Source: Marchantia polymorpha subsp. ruderalis | Taxonomy: Eukaryota > Streptophyta > Marchantiopsida > Marchantiales > Marchantiaceae | Assembly: GCA_037833965.1 (NCBI GenBank) | Contig: AP031359.1 | Location: forward strand, 4,026,001-4,090,000 | Direction: 5' to 3' | Length of the DNA stretch: 64,000 bases | Part shown: positions 54,412-64,000 of the stretch, in pieces | How positions within the stretch are numbered: the stretch's first letter is position 1 | Layout: each line of letters starts with the position of its first letter | Notes under the pieces: generated by a model | Database searches by the model: none | What the model was told of the DNA's origin: nothing | What the model saw: the letters and a program-made list of their open reading frames with translations, nothing else | Made by a program: the position numbers and the translations under genes

Positions 54412-54486
54412 AATTGTGAGCGCCCACGCGAACACTTACGCGTGGTATTTTTTTAGACGCCACCCGTTCACTCGGATGCCCAACAT

Positions 54487-55530
54487 CTATCCTGACAAGT
54501 CCGCGAGTTGAATGGAGCCATTTGGGAATACTTCAACTACCCTGAAAGGTCCCATCCACCTCAAGTGCAGCTTGCCTGGAAATTGAGCGTGTCTACAGTC
54601 ATAAAGTAGAGCCAATTCGCCCTTCTGTAGTAACACCGGTTTGATCTTCCTATCACGACGTTGTTCTTCCAGCACCATCACTTCCTACAATCGGTAGAGC
54701 TGACTCTCTTCAGCTCCCGTCCGCCTTGTGTCTAGAGTGCACTACCTGAGTACTTTGAATTTGATTGATAAAATTGGATGCTGCCCATACACTAGAAAGT
54801 AAGGCATCTACCTGGTGAAGATTTTCTTTGCTATTCCTTCCATACGCCCACAGCAAGGCCGGTAGCTTAGCATCTCAGTCGTGCGCGTGACTCACCGTCA
54901 CCTTGAGTAGAATCTTACAGAGCAGTCCATTGGACTTTTATGTCAGACCGTTTGCCTTGGAATTGTACGGGGTAGTCTTCCGATGCTTAATCTGAAGATG
55001 ATGCGTCAGATCCTCGATCACATTTTTCAAGAAATGGGTGCCTTTGTCGCTGACTAGCTCTAGGGAACATCCATAGCGTGTGATGATCGATTCGAACAGA
55101 AAGGTGGCCACTGTTGCTGCATCGTCCTTGCGAGTAGCTTCTGCTTCCACCATTTTGGTCGAATAATCTATTGCTACCAGGATGTAGCGTCTTTGAGTGT
55201 GTCTGGTGACGGGTTGTATGGGACCTACGAAGTCGATCCCCCACTTTTCGAATGGTGCCAGAGTCATGATGGGAGTCAGAGGCCATCGGGTTGTAGGTGT
55301 TGGTCTTCAGGTCCTCTGGCAACTGTCGCACCTCCGAACGTAATCGTGTACGTCCTTAAACATAGTGGGCCACCAGTACCCTGCATTCACAATCTTGGTT
55401 ACCGTGTTCCTGTTGGCATAATGACCACCTGCATCTTCTGTGTGCATCGCATTGATAACCCGCGGTACTTTTGATGTCTCTAGGCATCTGCACAATCTCT
55501 CGTCCGCGATCTTCTTGAATAGCACTCCCT
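54487..55530 (-). pseudogene. Integrase (gag-pol element)
   Basis: The HHCC zinc domain is at 55525-55307 (INAMHTEDAGGHYANRNTV ... CDSCQRT). The core at 55267-54938 has the first Asp in KWGIDFVGPIQP and the second in LELVSDKGTHF. The catalytic Glu region is reached at YNSKANGLT, where a stop falls. The C-terminal part (54681-54487, FPGKLHLRWMGPFRVVEVFP) has the usual barrel-like end and no chromodomain or PHD finger. Frame changes occur between pieces. Confidence 0.8.
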
Positions 55531-55660
55531 GTTGGATCTGGTAGGGACCAGCCTTATGTACGAAGACAGTTCGCTACTCGGCATCCAACCCGTCTGGGCA
55601 TTGAAGAGTGAGCAAGTACCTATATAACTCCGCATACCTTGACTCATTACTGGCGGACAA

Positions 55661-57112
55661 TTAAAAAAGTTGTTCATCAGGGAAATCATCCACCAATTTT
55701 TCTTTGGACGGCTGTGTCCATAATCTGAAGAGATAATCCGCGTTCTCGTGATGAACACCCTTCTTGGTCTGCACCGTGAATGTAAATTCCTGCAACAACA
55801 GTACCCACCGGTCTATTCGTCCGCAAAGATCTGCCTCTTTGACTAGATGCTGCAAGGCATAGTGATCTACATGGAACACGAACTCGTAGCAGATTAAGTA
55901 GTGCCTGAACTTTTTACACGAGTACACCATTCCTAACGCTTTCCTCTCAGTTGTGGTATACTTCCTCTCTGCCGCGGACAGCTGACGGCTCGCAAAATAA
56001 ATGGGGTAGTTGTTTTTGTTATCGTCCTTCTCACTGAGGACTACTCCAATTGCAAACGCCGATGTATCCACGTAGACATGGAAGGGTCTGTCCCAGTCCG
56101 GACTCCGTAGTACCGGAGCTGTCGTCAACTTGGCTTTGAGTGCCTCAAACGCCAGCTGTTGCTTCTCCTCCCACTCGTAGGGCTCATCGTTCTTTAGCAG
56201 TTTGGTCAAGTCGGTTGCCAAGATTGCATACATGTGTATGAATCTTCGGTAGTACTCCACATGATCAAGGAACGCTCTCAACTCTCGCAAGTTCGTCGGC
56301 GGCTCCAGTTCAAGAATAACCTTGACCTTCTCCGTGTCTACCGCAATGCAGCGAGACGAAACTCTGTGTCCTAGCAGGATTCCCCTGGTCATGAAGAAAA
56401 AACACTTCTCGGGATGCAAAGATAAGTTGCTCTTCCGACACCGATCAAAAGTTTGCCGTAGGTGCCCCAGGTGCTCTGACCTTCTTTCAAAGACACAAAA
56501 ATTGTCTATGAAGATTTCTAAAAACTTCCTCAGTTGCTCTTGGAAGATGTTTGTCATCATTCGCTGGAAGGTTGCTTGTGCGTTGCACAAGCCAAAAGGC
56601 ATTTTGTGGTACGCGTAGGTTGCCCAGTCGGTCGTGAATGTAGTCTTGTGCTTATCTTGTTCCCTGATGGACACCTGGTTGTAACCAGAGAAACCGTCGA
56701 GGAAATTGTAACACTCGTGACCCGCAACATGGTCCAAAATGACGTCCGTGAATGGAAGGGGGTGATGATCCTTCCGCATCGCTGCATTTAACTTTCTAAA
56801 ATCCTGACACACCCGGATCTTTCCCGTAAACTTCTTCGGCACGATGACTATTGGGGAGACCCACTCACTACTGAGGACTAGATAGATGATCCAAGCACTC
56901 AGATACTTGTCTATTTCCTCCTTGACCAACAAGGAGTATTTAGGGTTGAGCCGATATTGGCGCTGACGAATCGGGACTGCGTCGTCCAGCAAGTCGATCC
57001 GGTGTTCCCCATAACGCGCAGGTATGCCTTTCATGTCTTCAATCCTCCAGGCAAAGACATCCTCATACTGGCGAAGGAGCGCCTGTATCTCTCTCAACTC
57101 TTCCCCTTCCAC
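55661..57112 (-). CDS. Reverse transcriptase-RNase H (gag-pol element), catalytic Asp mutated
   Basis: The 483 residues are uninterrupted. The RT domain has VFAWRIEDMKGIPARYGEHR, RVCQDFRKLNAAMRKDHHPL, FLDGFSGYNQVSIREQDK and PFGLCNAQATFQRMMTNIF. The catalytic motif reads IFIDNF where F/Y-x-D-D is required: the second Asp is Asn (GAC/GAT to AAC/AAT type change). RNase H follows from about residue 340 (HVYVDTSAFAIGVVLSEKD, TTTERKALGMVYSCKKFRHY, FHVDHYALQHLV). Only a single RNase H is seen. The enzyme should be unable to polymerise. Confidence 0.9.
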   Translation of the reverse strand: MEGEELREIQALLRQYEDVFAWRIEDMKGIPARYGEHRIDLLDDAVPIRQRQYRLNPKYSLLVKEEIDKYLSAWIIYLVLSSEWVSPIVIVPKKFTGKIRVCQDFRKLNAAMRKDHHPLPFTDVILDHVAGHECYNFLDGFSGYNQVSIREQDKHKTTFTTDWATYAYHKMPFGLCNAQATFQRMMTNIFQEQLRKFLEIFIDNFCVFERRSEHLGHLRQTFDRCRKSNLSLHPEKCFFFMTRGILLGHRVSSRCIAVDTEKVKVILELEPPTNLRELRAFLDHVEYYRRFIHMYAILATDLTKLLKNDEPYEWEEKQQLAFEALKAKLTTAPVLRSPDWDRPFHVYVDTSAFAIGVVLSEKDDNKNNYPIYFASRQLSAAERKYTTTERKALGMVYSCKKFRHYLICYEFVFHVDHYALQHLVKEADLCGRIDRWVLLLQEFTFTVQTKKGVHHENADYLFRLWTQPSKEKLVDDFPDEQLF

Positions 57113-57382
57113 CTAGCTCAATACCTTCAAGCACTTATCAGGACTGAGCTGCACTTCACGACAGTCACTAGGGTCCACAATTCCTTCCGTGTGACTTGTC
57201 TCGCTTCTCCCCAGCCCCACTGTTAATTGCTAATCTTCCTCGGGTTGATTGTCATCTAGCTCTTCTTCAACGGAACAACATGCAACGAATCGCACGTCCC
57301 AACCTTCTTCATCCGACGAAGTGTTATCTTTGGCCGACGTATACCCCGAACTAATTGATTGCGTCTCGCCCTCATGCGGTAT

Positions 57383-58621
57383 CTAGATCCACAAAACGGT
57401 AATGACACTCGAAGGGTCCAAGGGATCTTGGAACTGCAGTCGTTTTCTCCGCCAGTAGCACCGCACTCGTGCGCCGTATAGCCATGAACGCCCAATCAAC
57501 ACTTCATATCCTTTCTTCATCAGAGGTTGCAAAATTATGTAAGTCAACTGGAATTCCGCTCCTCCGATGATGGTCTTGATGTCCCGCAACATGCCCAGCA
57601 GCATTCTGCTCGTTTGATCCGCCATTCTCAATACTCGCGTTGTAGGTTCGAAAGATCAAAACCCTAAGCAGTGCGCCGTATCTTCCGTCATAATGTTGAC
57701 TCCCGATCCGGAATCAACTGGTACCTTGCATATGGTGCACCCACCAATCTTCACATTGATCTCCGGAGGTTCCAAGTCTTTGGCGGTCACGTGATATACC
57801 TCTGGGAGCTTCACCGTGTGGGGTTTGCGCGGACGGCGTAGGGAAAGCATCAACATCTTCCGGTACGTCTTGTTATCTTCCAACAGCTGGTTAAAGGAAA
57901 TATTAGCTTGCTGATTCCCTATGTCCTCCACCACATCGTAGTGAGGGCGTTGGGGTGTCGCAGCCGTCCGTCGCTGTTCTGCGGTTGCTGTCGAGGAAGT
58001 GGTAGGAGGTCCCGACGTCTCCCGTCCTTCCGACGGCGTTCTAGCGCGAAGTGCTTCCTTGAAAAGTTCGCTGACTTCATCCTTGATGTCAGGGACGTAA
58101 TCACGTCTTAGCACTTGCACCGGAGCTTCGTCGGTCCTCGTCTCAGGCTGCGCCGAAGGCGGTTCGCGCATCGCCGAAGGCGTACGTGCAGACTTCGCGG
58201 CTACCCTGCTGCTGATTTTCTCTTCTCCTTTCGACTTCCGGCCTTTGGACTTACGGCTATGCTTGCGTGTCTCTCTCTCGTTGTACTTTGACCTCCTCGA
58301 ACTATGGATCTCTACCTTGCCGCACATCACTTCTTCGTCCAGCCACACTTCCTCCTCTTCGTTCATGTCCGACTTTAGGTCGCCTTGGTTAACATGAACA
58401 TCTTCCTTAGCAGGTGGTGTCACAAATCGTACGGTCGGTCGGGCGGCCGGGGGTTGATCACACTCCACCGTTGTATGCCTTGGCTTTCGACAGTTGCTGC
58501 ACATCAGTACATACCCCGTCTGCCTTTTCGGGTGGGGACAGTTGGGTGAGTAGTGACCAACTTCTCCACAGTTGTTGCAAGCTTGAGGTGGTGGCCGATT
58601 ATAAGTTCCCGGTGGCGCCAT
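57383..58621 (-). pseudogene. Zinc knuckles and aspartic protease (gag-pol element)
   Basis: The 58621-57656 frame (321 residues) begins with two CCHC-type knuckles, CNNCGEVGHYSPNC and CSNCRKPRHTTVEC. A charged Arg/Lys/Ser region with a GCCGAAGGC cluster (about 58140-58180) follows, and then the protease start EINVKIGGCTICKVPVDSGS with active-site Asp-Ser-Gly. A TGA at 57656 interrupts. The second half (57631-57383) has ADQTSRMLLGMLRDIKTIIG and YEVLIGRSWL. Confidence 0.8.
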
Positions 58622-58788
58622 GCGCCTCTAAGGTAACGTGGTTGCAATGTTCCTCGGAGTAAATCGCGGTATATGCACCGGCTTAGTGGGAGTCGTGGAT
58701 GGTGTCGACTGGATCGCGTAGGCCGCGTCCTCACTCTTTTTCCCATAATATGGGGGATTCTCCCACTACGGTGTCCAGTCGACTGCGT

Positions 58789-60033
58789 TCAATGGATAGA
58801 ATGGCCGAGTGGAGAGCATTCCGTGTTGGCATGCCCCACTTGTCCGCACGTGGTACACCAGAGATTCGCCCGCAACCTTGCTGGTGATTTCCGCCGGTCT
58901 TGGCCGCCCACTACGTGAACTTTCAAGTCCGCAAAATCCTTCACCAAAGTTTCTACCTTAGACGCGATGTCTCTCGGACCTTTCTCCGGGGCTGCCCTTC
59001 TATGGCCTTTCTTCTTCGCCACTGCGCGTTTCTTCCTCTTTCTGTCTTCTTCCGACAAGGAGGACTCCTCCTCCTCTGACGAAGTGCTACCTTCGACTGA
59101 GGAAGGTTCTTTCGACGAAGGCGTAGCTCCTCTTCGCTTTCTTCGTCCTCCCTTCGACTTTCAACCCACCAATTCTCTTTGCTCTCTCCCTCTCCTGTTG
59201 AGAGTGGAGGTCTCAAAGGCCTCCGCCGACGCTATGACGTCTTTCATAGTATCGCACTTCCCTCGTCTACAAAATGTTTCCATCTCTCGAGGTAACCCAG
59301 TCACGTACCACTCCACCGCTTGCTGGACGGAGAAAGGAACTCCTGCTCCCTTCTTTGGAATTCTATCAAGGAGATCTTGGAATCTCTCCTTATAGTCGCG
59401 AAGATTCTCCTTCTGTTCTTGCTGTAGGTTACGTAGTTTGGTTAACACCCGACTGTCGTAGCCAAGCTCGCAAAACCGCCGTAGGAATTTCCCCTTCAGC
59501 TGAGCCCACGTTTCCAGACCATTTGGGTCGGTACTCTCGTGGTTGTACCAACTGCGTGCCTTTTTGCGCAGTAGGCTGGGGAAGATCCGCAACCTATCGT
59601 CATCATTGGTCTCGCGGTTGGTAGTCGACACGGATTCGAAAAGCTTGATATACGAGTCGGCATTGTCATCATCCCCGCTCCCCTTGTACTTTGGATACGA
59701 ATGTTTCATGAAAAGCTGAGAGAACAGTTGGCAAGGGTTGGCTTGTCCGTCAAACATTGGGAAGTCTGTCGATGACTCCTGGTCAGTTTGATCTAAGTTT
59801 GGAAGGGATTCTGTGGAGGGTATCTCTAACAGTACCGTTAGCACAAAGTTTGAGTCGGATGCACCGGGTGATTCTCCGTCAGTGGCGTTGGTCAAGCTGG
59901 GCTTGGGTAAAGTCTCCGATGTTTTAGTTTTCTCTCTCTGACGCCTTGCTTCTTCTACGGCTTTCTCTGAATCTCGACGGAGTTTTCGTGTGGCTCGCGC
60001 TCTCAGTTTGCCCACGCCTTCTCCCGTCGACAT
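58789..60033 (-). pseudogene. Gag (gag-pol element) with in-frame TGA
   Basis: The 290-residue open part from Met at 60033 contains a basic N-terminus, an acidic stretch and the retrotransposon gag core (HSYPKYKGSGDDDNADSYIK, RIFPSLLRKKARSWYNHEST, LRRFCELGYDSRVLTKLRNL, LQQEQKENLRDYKERFQDLL). TGA at 59161 breaks the frame (CGA to TGA is simplest). The same frame then continues through a Ser/Glu and Lys/Arg-rich region, LVKDFADLKVHVVGGQDRRK and the knuckle CTTCGQVGHANTEC, to a stop at 58789. A frameshift leads to the next knuckles at 58621. Confidence 0.85.
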
Positions 60034-60076
60034 TCACCGAGCATTGTTGCTCACGTACTCTGGTGCTGACACATTG

Positions 60077-60094
60077 TCCCCGACAGCGGCGCCA
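60077..60094 (-). promoter_or_regulatory. Primer-binding site, tRNA-Asp type
   Basis: The minus strand TGGCGCCGCTGTCGGGGA is near-complementary to the plant tRNA-Asp 3' end. It lies 21 bases after the LTR end (TATAACA at 60116), an unusually long gap that is also seen at 38969-38990. Confidence 0.75.
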
Positions 60095-60115
60095 AAAAGA
60101 AGTTGTCCTCTTTTC

Positions 60116-61330
60116 TGTTATAACCCACCAAAGGCTAAAACTGCAGTATAGCAGCAAAAAGGTCAAACCCACAAGGACAAAGGCAACACACAGAGTACAA
60201 AGTGTTACGTTTTAACAGACTATTGAAGAGTTTCAATTCTCAAGCGACTGTCACTCCCAGTGCTCAACTCGGAGGTCACTCGGAGGACGCACAGTGCAGT
60301 GTAGTTCACCCCAACACACACCTCAAACTATAAAAACACAACTCAGAGGTCGGTTTGGACCTCCACTTAAGGTTCAGGGGGAAAGTTTCTCAAGAGTACA
60401 CTTAGAGAATCTGCAGGTAGTGTTCTCGAACTCCGGATTGTTAACTCTGACTGCTAGTGCAGAGCACCCGGGTTGGACTTCCTACTTCGGATGCGGTACC
60501 TTTGTCAAACCAAAGTCACTCACACGCGGTGAACAACACACTCAACTCACAAAACGCGCAGAGAATATAGGGATCCAAACTTAGAAACTCGATTGAGAAA
60601 AGATCCAGTGTCTTAACTTAACAGTCTATTGACGAGTTTGAATTCTCAGGCGCTAATCATTTCCAAAAATACTGCGGAGGCTACCCCGAAGGCGCCTCAA
60701 GCAGCGTACAACCTGAATTGTTAATCAAGGTTTACTCGAAGTAACAAAACTTCACTTTGGCATTCAGGGGGAAAAATCCCGAAGGAATACAAACAGGAAC
60801 AATCACCCGAAGGTGTAAGTCCGAACTGCTCAGGTTCTAACTAGACTACACTAGCTTAGAGCATTCGGCCGAAGGCCTTCAGCTACAAAATGCGGTAACT
60901 TCGTCAAGCTGTAGCTCCTCTTGCGTGGTGACAGAACTAGGACACAAACGCATAGAGAAAATGAGTTCCTGAACTGCACTTCCGAAACTGCAAAATCCCC
61001 AAGGCAAAACGCCTTGAACTACTTTATACCTTCTAAGTCCTTACTACCTAACGCTCTACTCTACGCTACACTACATGTCATCTGCTATGCCTCATGTGCG
61101 AAGGTCGACCGCGCACTGTCTCTCTACCCGATCAGTCTTCTGCTCTACTGCGCAACCCCAGCCACCGCAATACCGCATTCACCTCTGCCTCAAGGTTCCC
61201 AATGGCGTCTCGCGACCTCGCCAAGAAGGAATCTAACCGCTTCGCCACTCACCGCCCGCTCCGACTGTCACCCGACATCAAGGCCGCCGCACGAATCTCT
61301 AACTCGCGCAAGGTCATTCTCTCTCGCGCT
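60116..61330 (-). mobile_element. 5' LTR, 3' part, of the gag-pol element (doubled)
   Basis: Two successive LTR 3' pieces lie at 60116-60600 and 60600-61070, joined at the same point as in the LTR at 40251-42550. The hairpin/AATAAA-type region of the LTR ORF is at 61000-61030. The last 40 bases before the terminus differ from other copies. Confidence 0.7.
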
Positions 61331-61335
61331 GCCAC

Positions 61336-63200
61336 CTACCAGAGAGTGTAACCTCTCATACACAGATTCACGCGCGCGACTAACGCCTCTCGCGTGCGAT
61401 CTGTCGCGCGCCGGTTGTTGCCTTCAAATTCCACAAACTGCAGCTCCGCATCCGCACGTTGCGCTCTCAATTGGTTGCATTGCGATTGCAGGCGACGCAA
61501 TAACTCTTCATCTGCCTCGCGTGCGATCTGACACTGCTCCATCAACCGTGTCTGTCGCACGAGCTCCTCTATCAAGATGCTCTTCTGAATTCGCTCCAAA
61601 TGAACCTCCGCCTCGATCAGTGCGCGCTGCTTCGCGAATTCGCGCTGGGCTTCGGCTGATGCGCTCTCGCGCAGCTCTAGTACTGCCTTGTGCAGTTTCC
61701 GCGAGAGCGTAAGATGTCCGTATAGGGCATTGTTCTTCTTCTCCAACTCTTTGTATTTGCGGTCCACGGAAATCAGTTTGGGATTCGTCCCGACTTTGAT
61801 TCGCGTCTGATTCCTCACCAATTCGACGTAGGATCCCTGATGGCGGGGATCAGCATACTTTGCCACCTTGCGATCAAGGTACCGCAAAAGTGGTACCACC
61901 TGCTCGCACAACACTCCTGTCGGCGTGCCTTGCACCGACTCCACTTCCTGCCCTTCCGAACTCGACTCGTCCTCTGAGTCGAGGATCTCTGTCGCCATAG
62001 AAATCCTCGGCGATTCCCTGGAACTGGGTCTCGTGGCTTCTTCTGCCGCGACCGCTGCTCCACTCCCTGCTAAGATATCCAACGCGGTGGGAGATCAGGC
62101 TTCCGGCGAGCCCGCTTCTTCTGCCCGATCTGCTACCGCCGAAGGCACATTGCCAAAGGCGTCTACCGCCGAAGGCGCTTGTGCCAAAGGCGACTGTGCC
62201 AAAGGCACACGTGTCTCCTCCTTCCGGCCTTCGTCCTTGGGCGATTCCTCAAGTTGGGTTTGCGCTGAAGGCGCTTTCGCCTAAGGCATCTGACCCGAAG
62301 TACTCTGAGCCGAAGGCCCTTGAGCCGAAAGCTCCTCCCTACACTTCTCCTACGCCGAAGGCTCTTGACCCGAAGTCGAGTCGTTGAAAGATGCTTGCTC
62401 CGAGGCGAAGCACCTGTCCGTCGCTGGCACACTGGTCGGTGCCGCATGACGTCTTCCTTAGCCCGAAGGCCTCCTTGCTTCCTCTGTGCCTTCGGTGTAG
62501 GGAGGTCCGCTGTCCTTCCGCTAGCTCGTGCACTCGCATTCTTCCCCGCGGATGGCGAGTTTCTCCTCTCAGCGGCTCGTCCGGTGTTCGCGCTGCTTGC
62601 CGGTAGAACGAGCTTGCGAGCTTTCTGCTTCGGCTGACAAGAGGGCTCCCGAATTGCCCGACTTCGGGCGGGAGCAGCAGACACTTCTCGCTGACTCTCA
62701 TCCGCCTCTCCATCCCACCTCCGCTTCCGCGGCACTCGTGTTGCTCGTGGTTCTTCTTCTGCTCTCGGTCGAGCTTGTGATGTGCATGCGGGCGTCTCGT
62801 CCGTGTCGGTGTTGACCTCAACATCCTTCACGTACTTGCCCGGATTGCTGCGTGACAGCAAGGGAAACTGCTCTCGCTCCGTTGCTGTCAAGCACCCCAT
62901 CGACCGATAGAAATTAATCAAGAAGAAGGAGAGGTGATTGATCGATCCCCCCTTCTCCTCCGCGTGCTGTCGCGTGGCCTTCCAGAGAATCCGAGCCCAA
63001 TGAATCGGAGCTTCAGACAACGCCAGCTCCACAAATCCCACCTGCCAAGAAGTCATGTAGGTGGTCCGGTGCGGCTGGAAAATTTGGAGAAGTGCTACCG
63101 CGACATTCCTCCGCAAGCGATTCTTGTAGTCATGGGTCTTGTACCCGTTCTTGCTTGCTTGCTCAATTCGATGCTGATGCGAACAACTTCTCTGCACTCA
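61336..63200 (-). pseudogene. LTR ORF in the 5' LTR of the gag-pol element
   Basis: The 344-residue frame 63197-62163 has the head end (YMTSWQVGFVELALSEAPIH, INHLSFFLINFYRSMGCLTA) and a basic linker that runs into GCCGAAGGC-coded Arg-rich repeats. The 248-residue frame 62082-61336 has VVPLLRYLDRKVAKYADPRH, coiled coil and CMRGYTLW. The final block to about 61150 (SFLARSRDAIGN equivalent) is in another frame. The head N-terminus is absent at 63170, where sequence changes to unrelated repeats. It is closest to the copies at 45327-46640 and 41383-42006. Confidence 0.75.
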
Positions 63201-64000
63201 CTACTGCGCGTCGAGAGCTCGGGGGAACTCGCTACAATTTTTCTCTATACTTCTCCCGCGTACTCACTCAATCGTTCCGGAAGCTCTCCGCGAATTCTCT
63301 ACAAGACTCCCGCAAGATTATACTTTTGCGCACTCGATTGTTGCGCGCTCCTGCACTTTCAAAAATCCGCGCACTCCTCACACTCCTCACTCTCAGAATT
63401 CTCTCCGCAAGATTGCTGCGAATTACACTGCTGCGCGTCGGGAGCTCAGGTGAACGCAAAATAAAAAATGGGAGAGTGAGAACGCGACGAGGTTTTCCTT
63501 CCTTCGGCGATCAAGATCGCCCAACATTTGACACTTGGACTGGCCGCAGCTCGCTTGAATGCGATGCCGGCGCGGAGGCGTAACGGCCCTATTCGCATGC
63601 TCAAATTCACACTCGGCCTTTGCGCGGACTCCCACGCGTGTACGTTCAATTTTGATTCCGCCGATTTCCGCCGACGCTGTTCTCCGCTCGCGTACCGCCG
63701 AAGGCGCTTGCGGCAAAAACACGTCTTCCGCCAACTTCTTTGTCCTTTCCGCTTCCGCCGAAGGGGGATCTTAGAGGCGAAAGCCTTCCGTACGTCGAAG
63801 GTGAAACCTATCGACGAAGGTGGCGCTAGCGACGAAGGCACTAGTGCCGAAGGTGTTGGGGCGAAGGAACTTACCGCCAAAGGCGAACAAAATGAAGAGG
63901 TCGTTTTCCCTGAGACAAAGGCGTCCGTCGCACATGCTTTCTGCGTCCTTAGCGACATCTCCTCTGGAGGCGTTTGCGCCGAAGGCGCTTTCTTCTGCTT
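63200..64000 (-). other. LTR 5' untranslated part with GCCGAAGG repeats, to window edge
   Basis: It is GC-rich sequence with short CTCCGCG/CGCAAGATT near-repeats (63270-63420) and GCCGAAGG-type hairpins from 63690 onward. No trustworthy ORF is present; long readings here are a by-product of repeat units without stops. The LTR start is not reached. Confidence 0.5.

Larger units (their letters stand above)
54297..64000 (-). mobile_element. Family 2 gag-pol retrotransposon (Tat/Athila-like), 5' LTR runs off the window
   Basis: Order on the minus strand: 5' LTR with LTR ORF (from beyond 64000 to 60116), primer site (60094-60077), gag (60033), CCHC knuckles, protease, RT-RNase H, integrase (to about 54487), purine tract, truncated 3' LTR. 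The RT style (FAWRIEDMKGI, FGLCNAQATFQRMM, ILLGHRVS) resembles plant Tat/Athila. Several stops and frameshifts are present. The LTR ORF gives the element an extra sense gene upstream of gag. Confidence 0.8.

Overview
The window is eukaryotic and consists almost entirely of nested, decayed LTR retrotransposons. The Ty3/gypsy polyproteins, a tRNA-Asp-type primer site, and a gypsy pol carrying a DNA cytosine methyltransferase (DNMT) point to a green-lineage genome, most likely a charophyte alga such as Chara. That assignment is an inference. I found no convincing host gene, no tRNA or rRNA gene and no CRISPR array. Bases 1-2525 are very AT-rich and hold no gene; from about 2530 onward everything is repeat-derived.

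Family 1 is a Ty3/gypsy element whose pol carries two chromatin modules. The order is Gag - two CCHC knuckles - aspartic protease - C5-DNMT - (in-frame UAG) - RT - RNase H - integrase - PHD finger. The best copy (28611-38860, minus) keeps all these domains but has several stops and frameshifts, and it sits inside a Family 2 LTR with an AAAT target duplication. A more decayed copy lies at 4520-12098 (minus), a gag-only piece at 18314-20700 (minus), and a very old DNMT scrap at 2530-2757 (plus). In the two pol-bearing copies the stop between DNMT and RT is UAG CAA YYA, the context of tobamovirus-type readthrough. This suggests two products: Gag-PR-DNMT, and a readthrough extension with RT-RH-IN-PHD.

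Family 2 is a Tat/Athila-like gypsy element with giant LTRs (about 3.4-4 kb) that contain a sense ORF of their own ('LTR ORF'). Its product has an N-terminal globular domain I do not recognise, a disordered repeat-rich linker and a long C-terminal coiled coil. The gag-pol copy (54297 to beyond 64000, minus) has a tRNA-Asp-like primer site, gag with CCHC knuckles, protease, RT/RNase H with a mutated catalytic motif, and integrase. The LTR ORF lies upstream of the primer site, inside the 5' LTR. A clean solo LTR at 23887-27237, with ACTCA on both sides, shows that the ORF moves as part of the LTR. Roughly ten further complete or truncated LTRs fill 2758-4519, 12099-18177, 21176-28610 and 38861-54296, in both orientations and often abutting at LTR ends.

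The linker and 5' untranslated part of the LTR ORF are loaded with the hairpin-forming 9-mer GCCGAAGGC, which is open in all six frames and produces many spurious antisense ORFs. The 3' end of the LTR ORF carries AATAAA followed by a hairpin whose stem covaries between copies.
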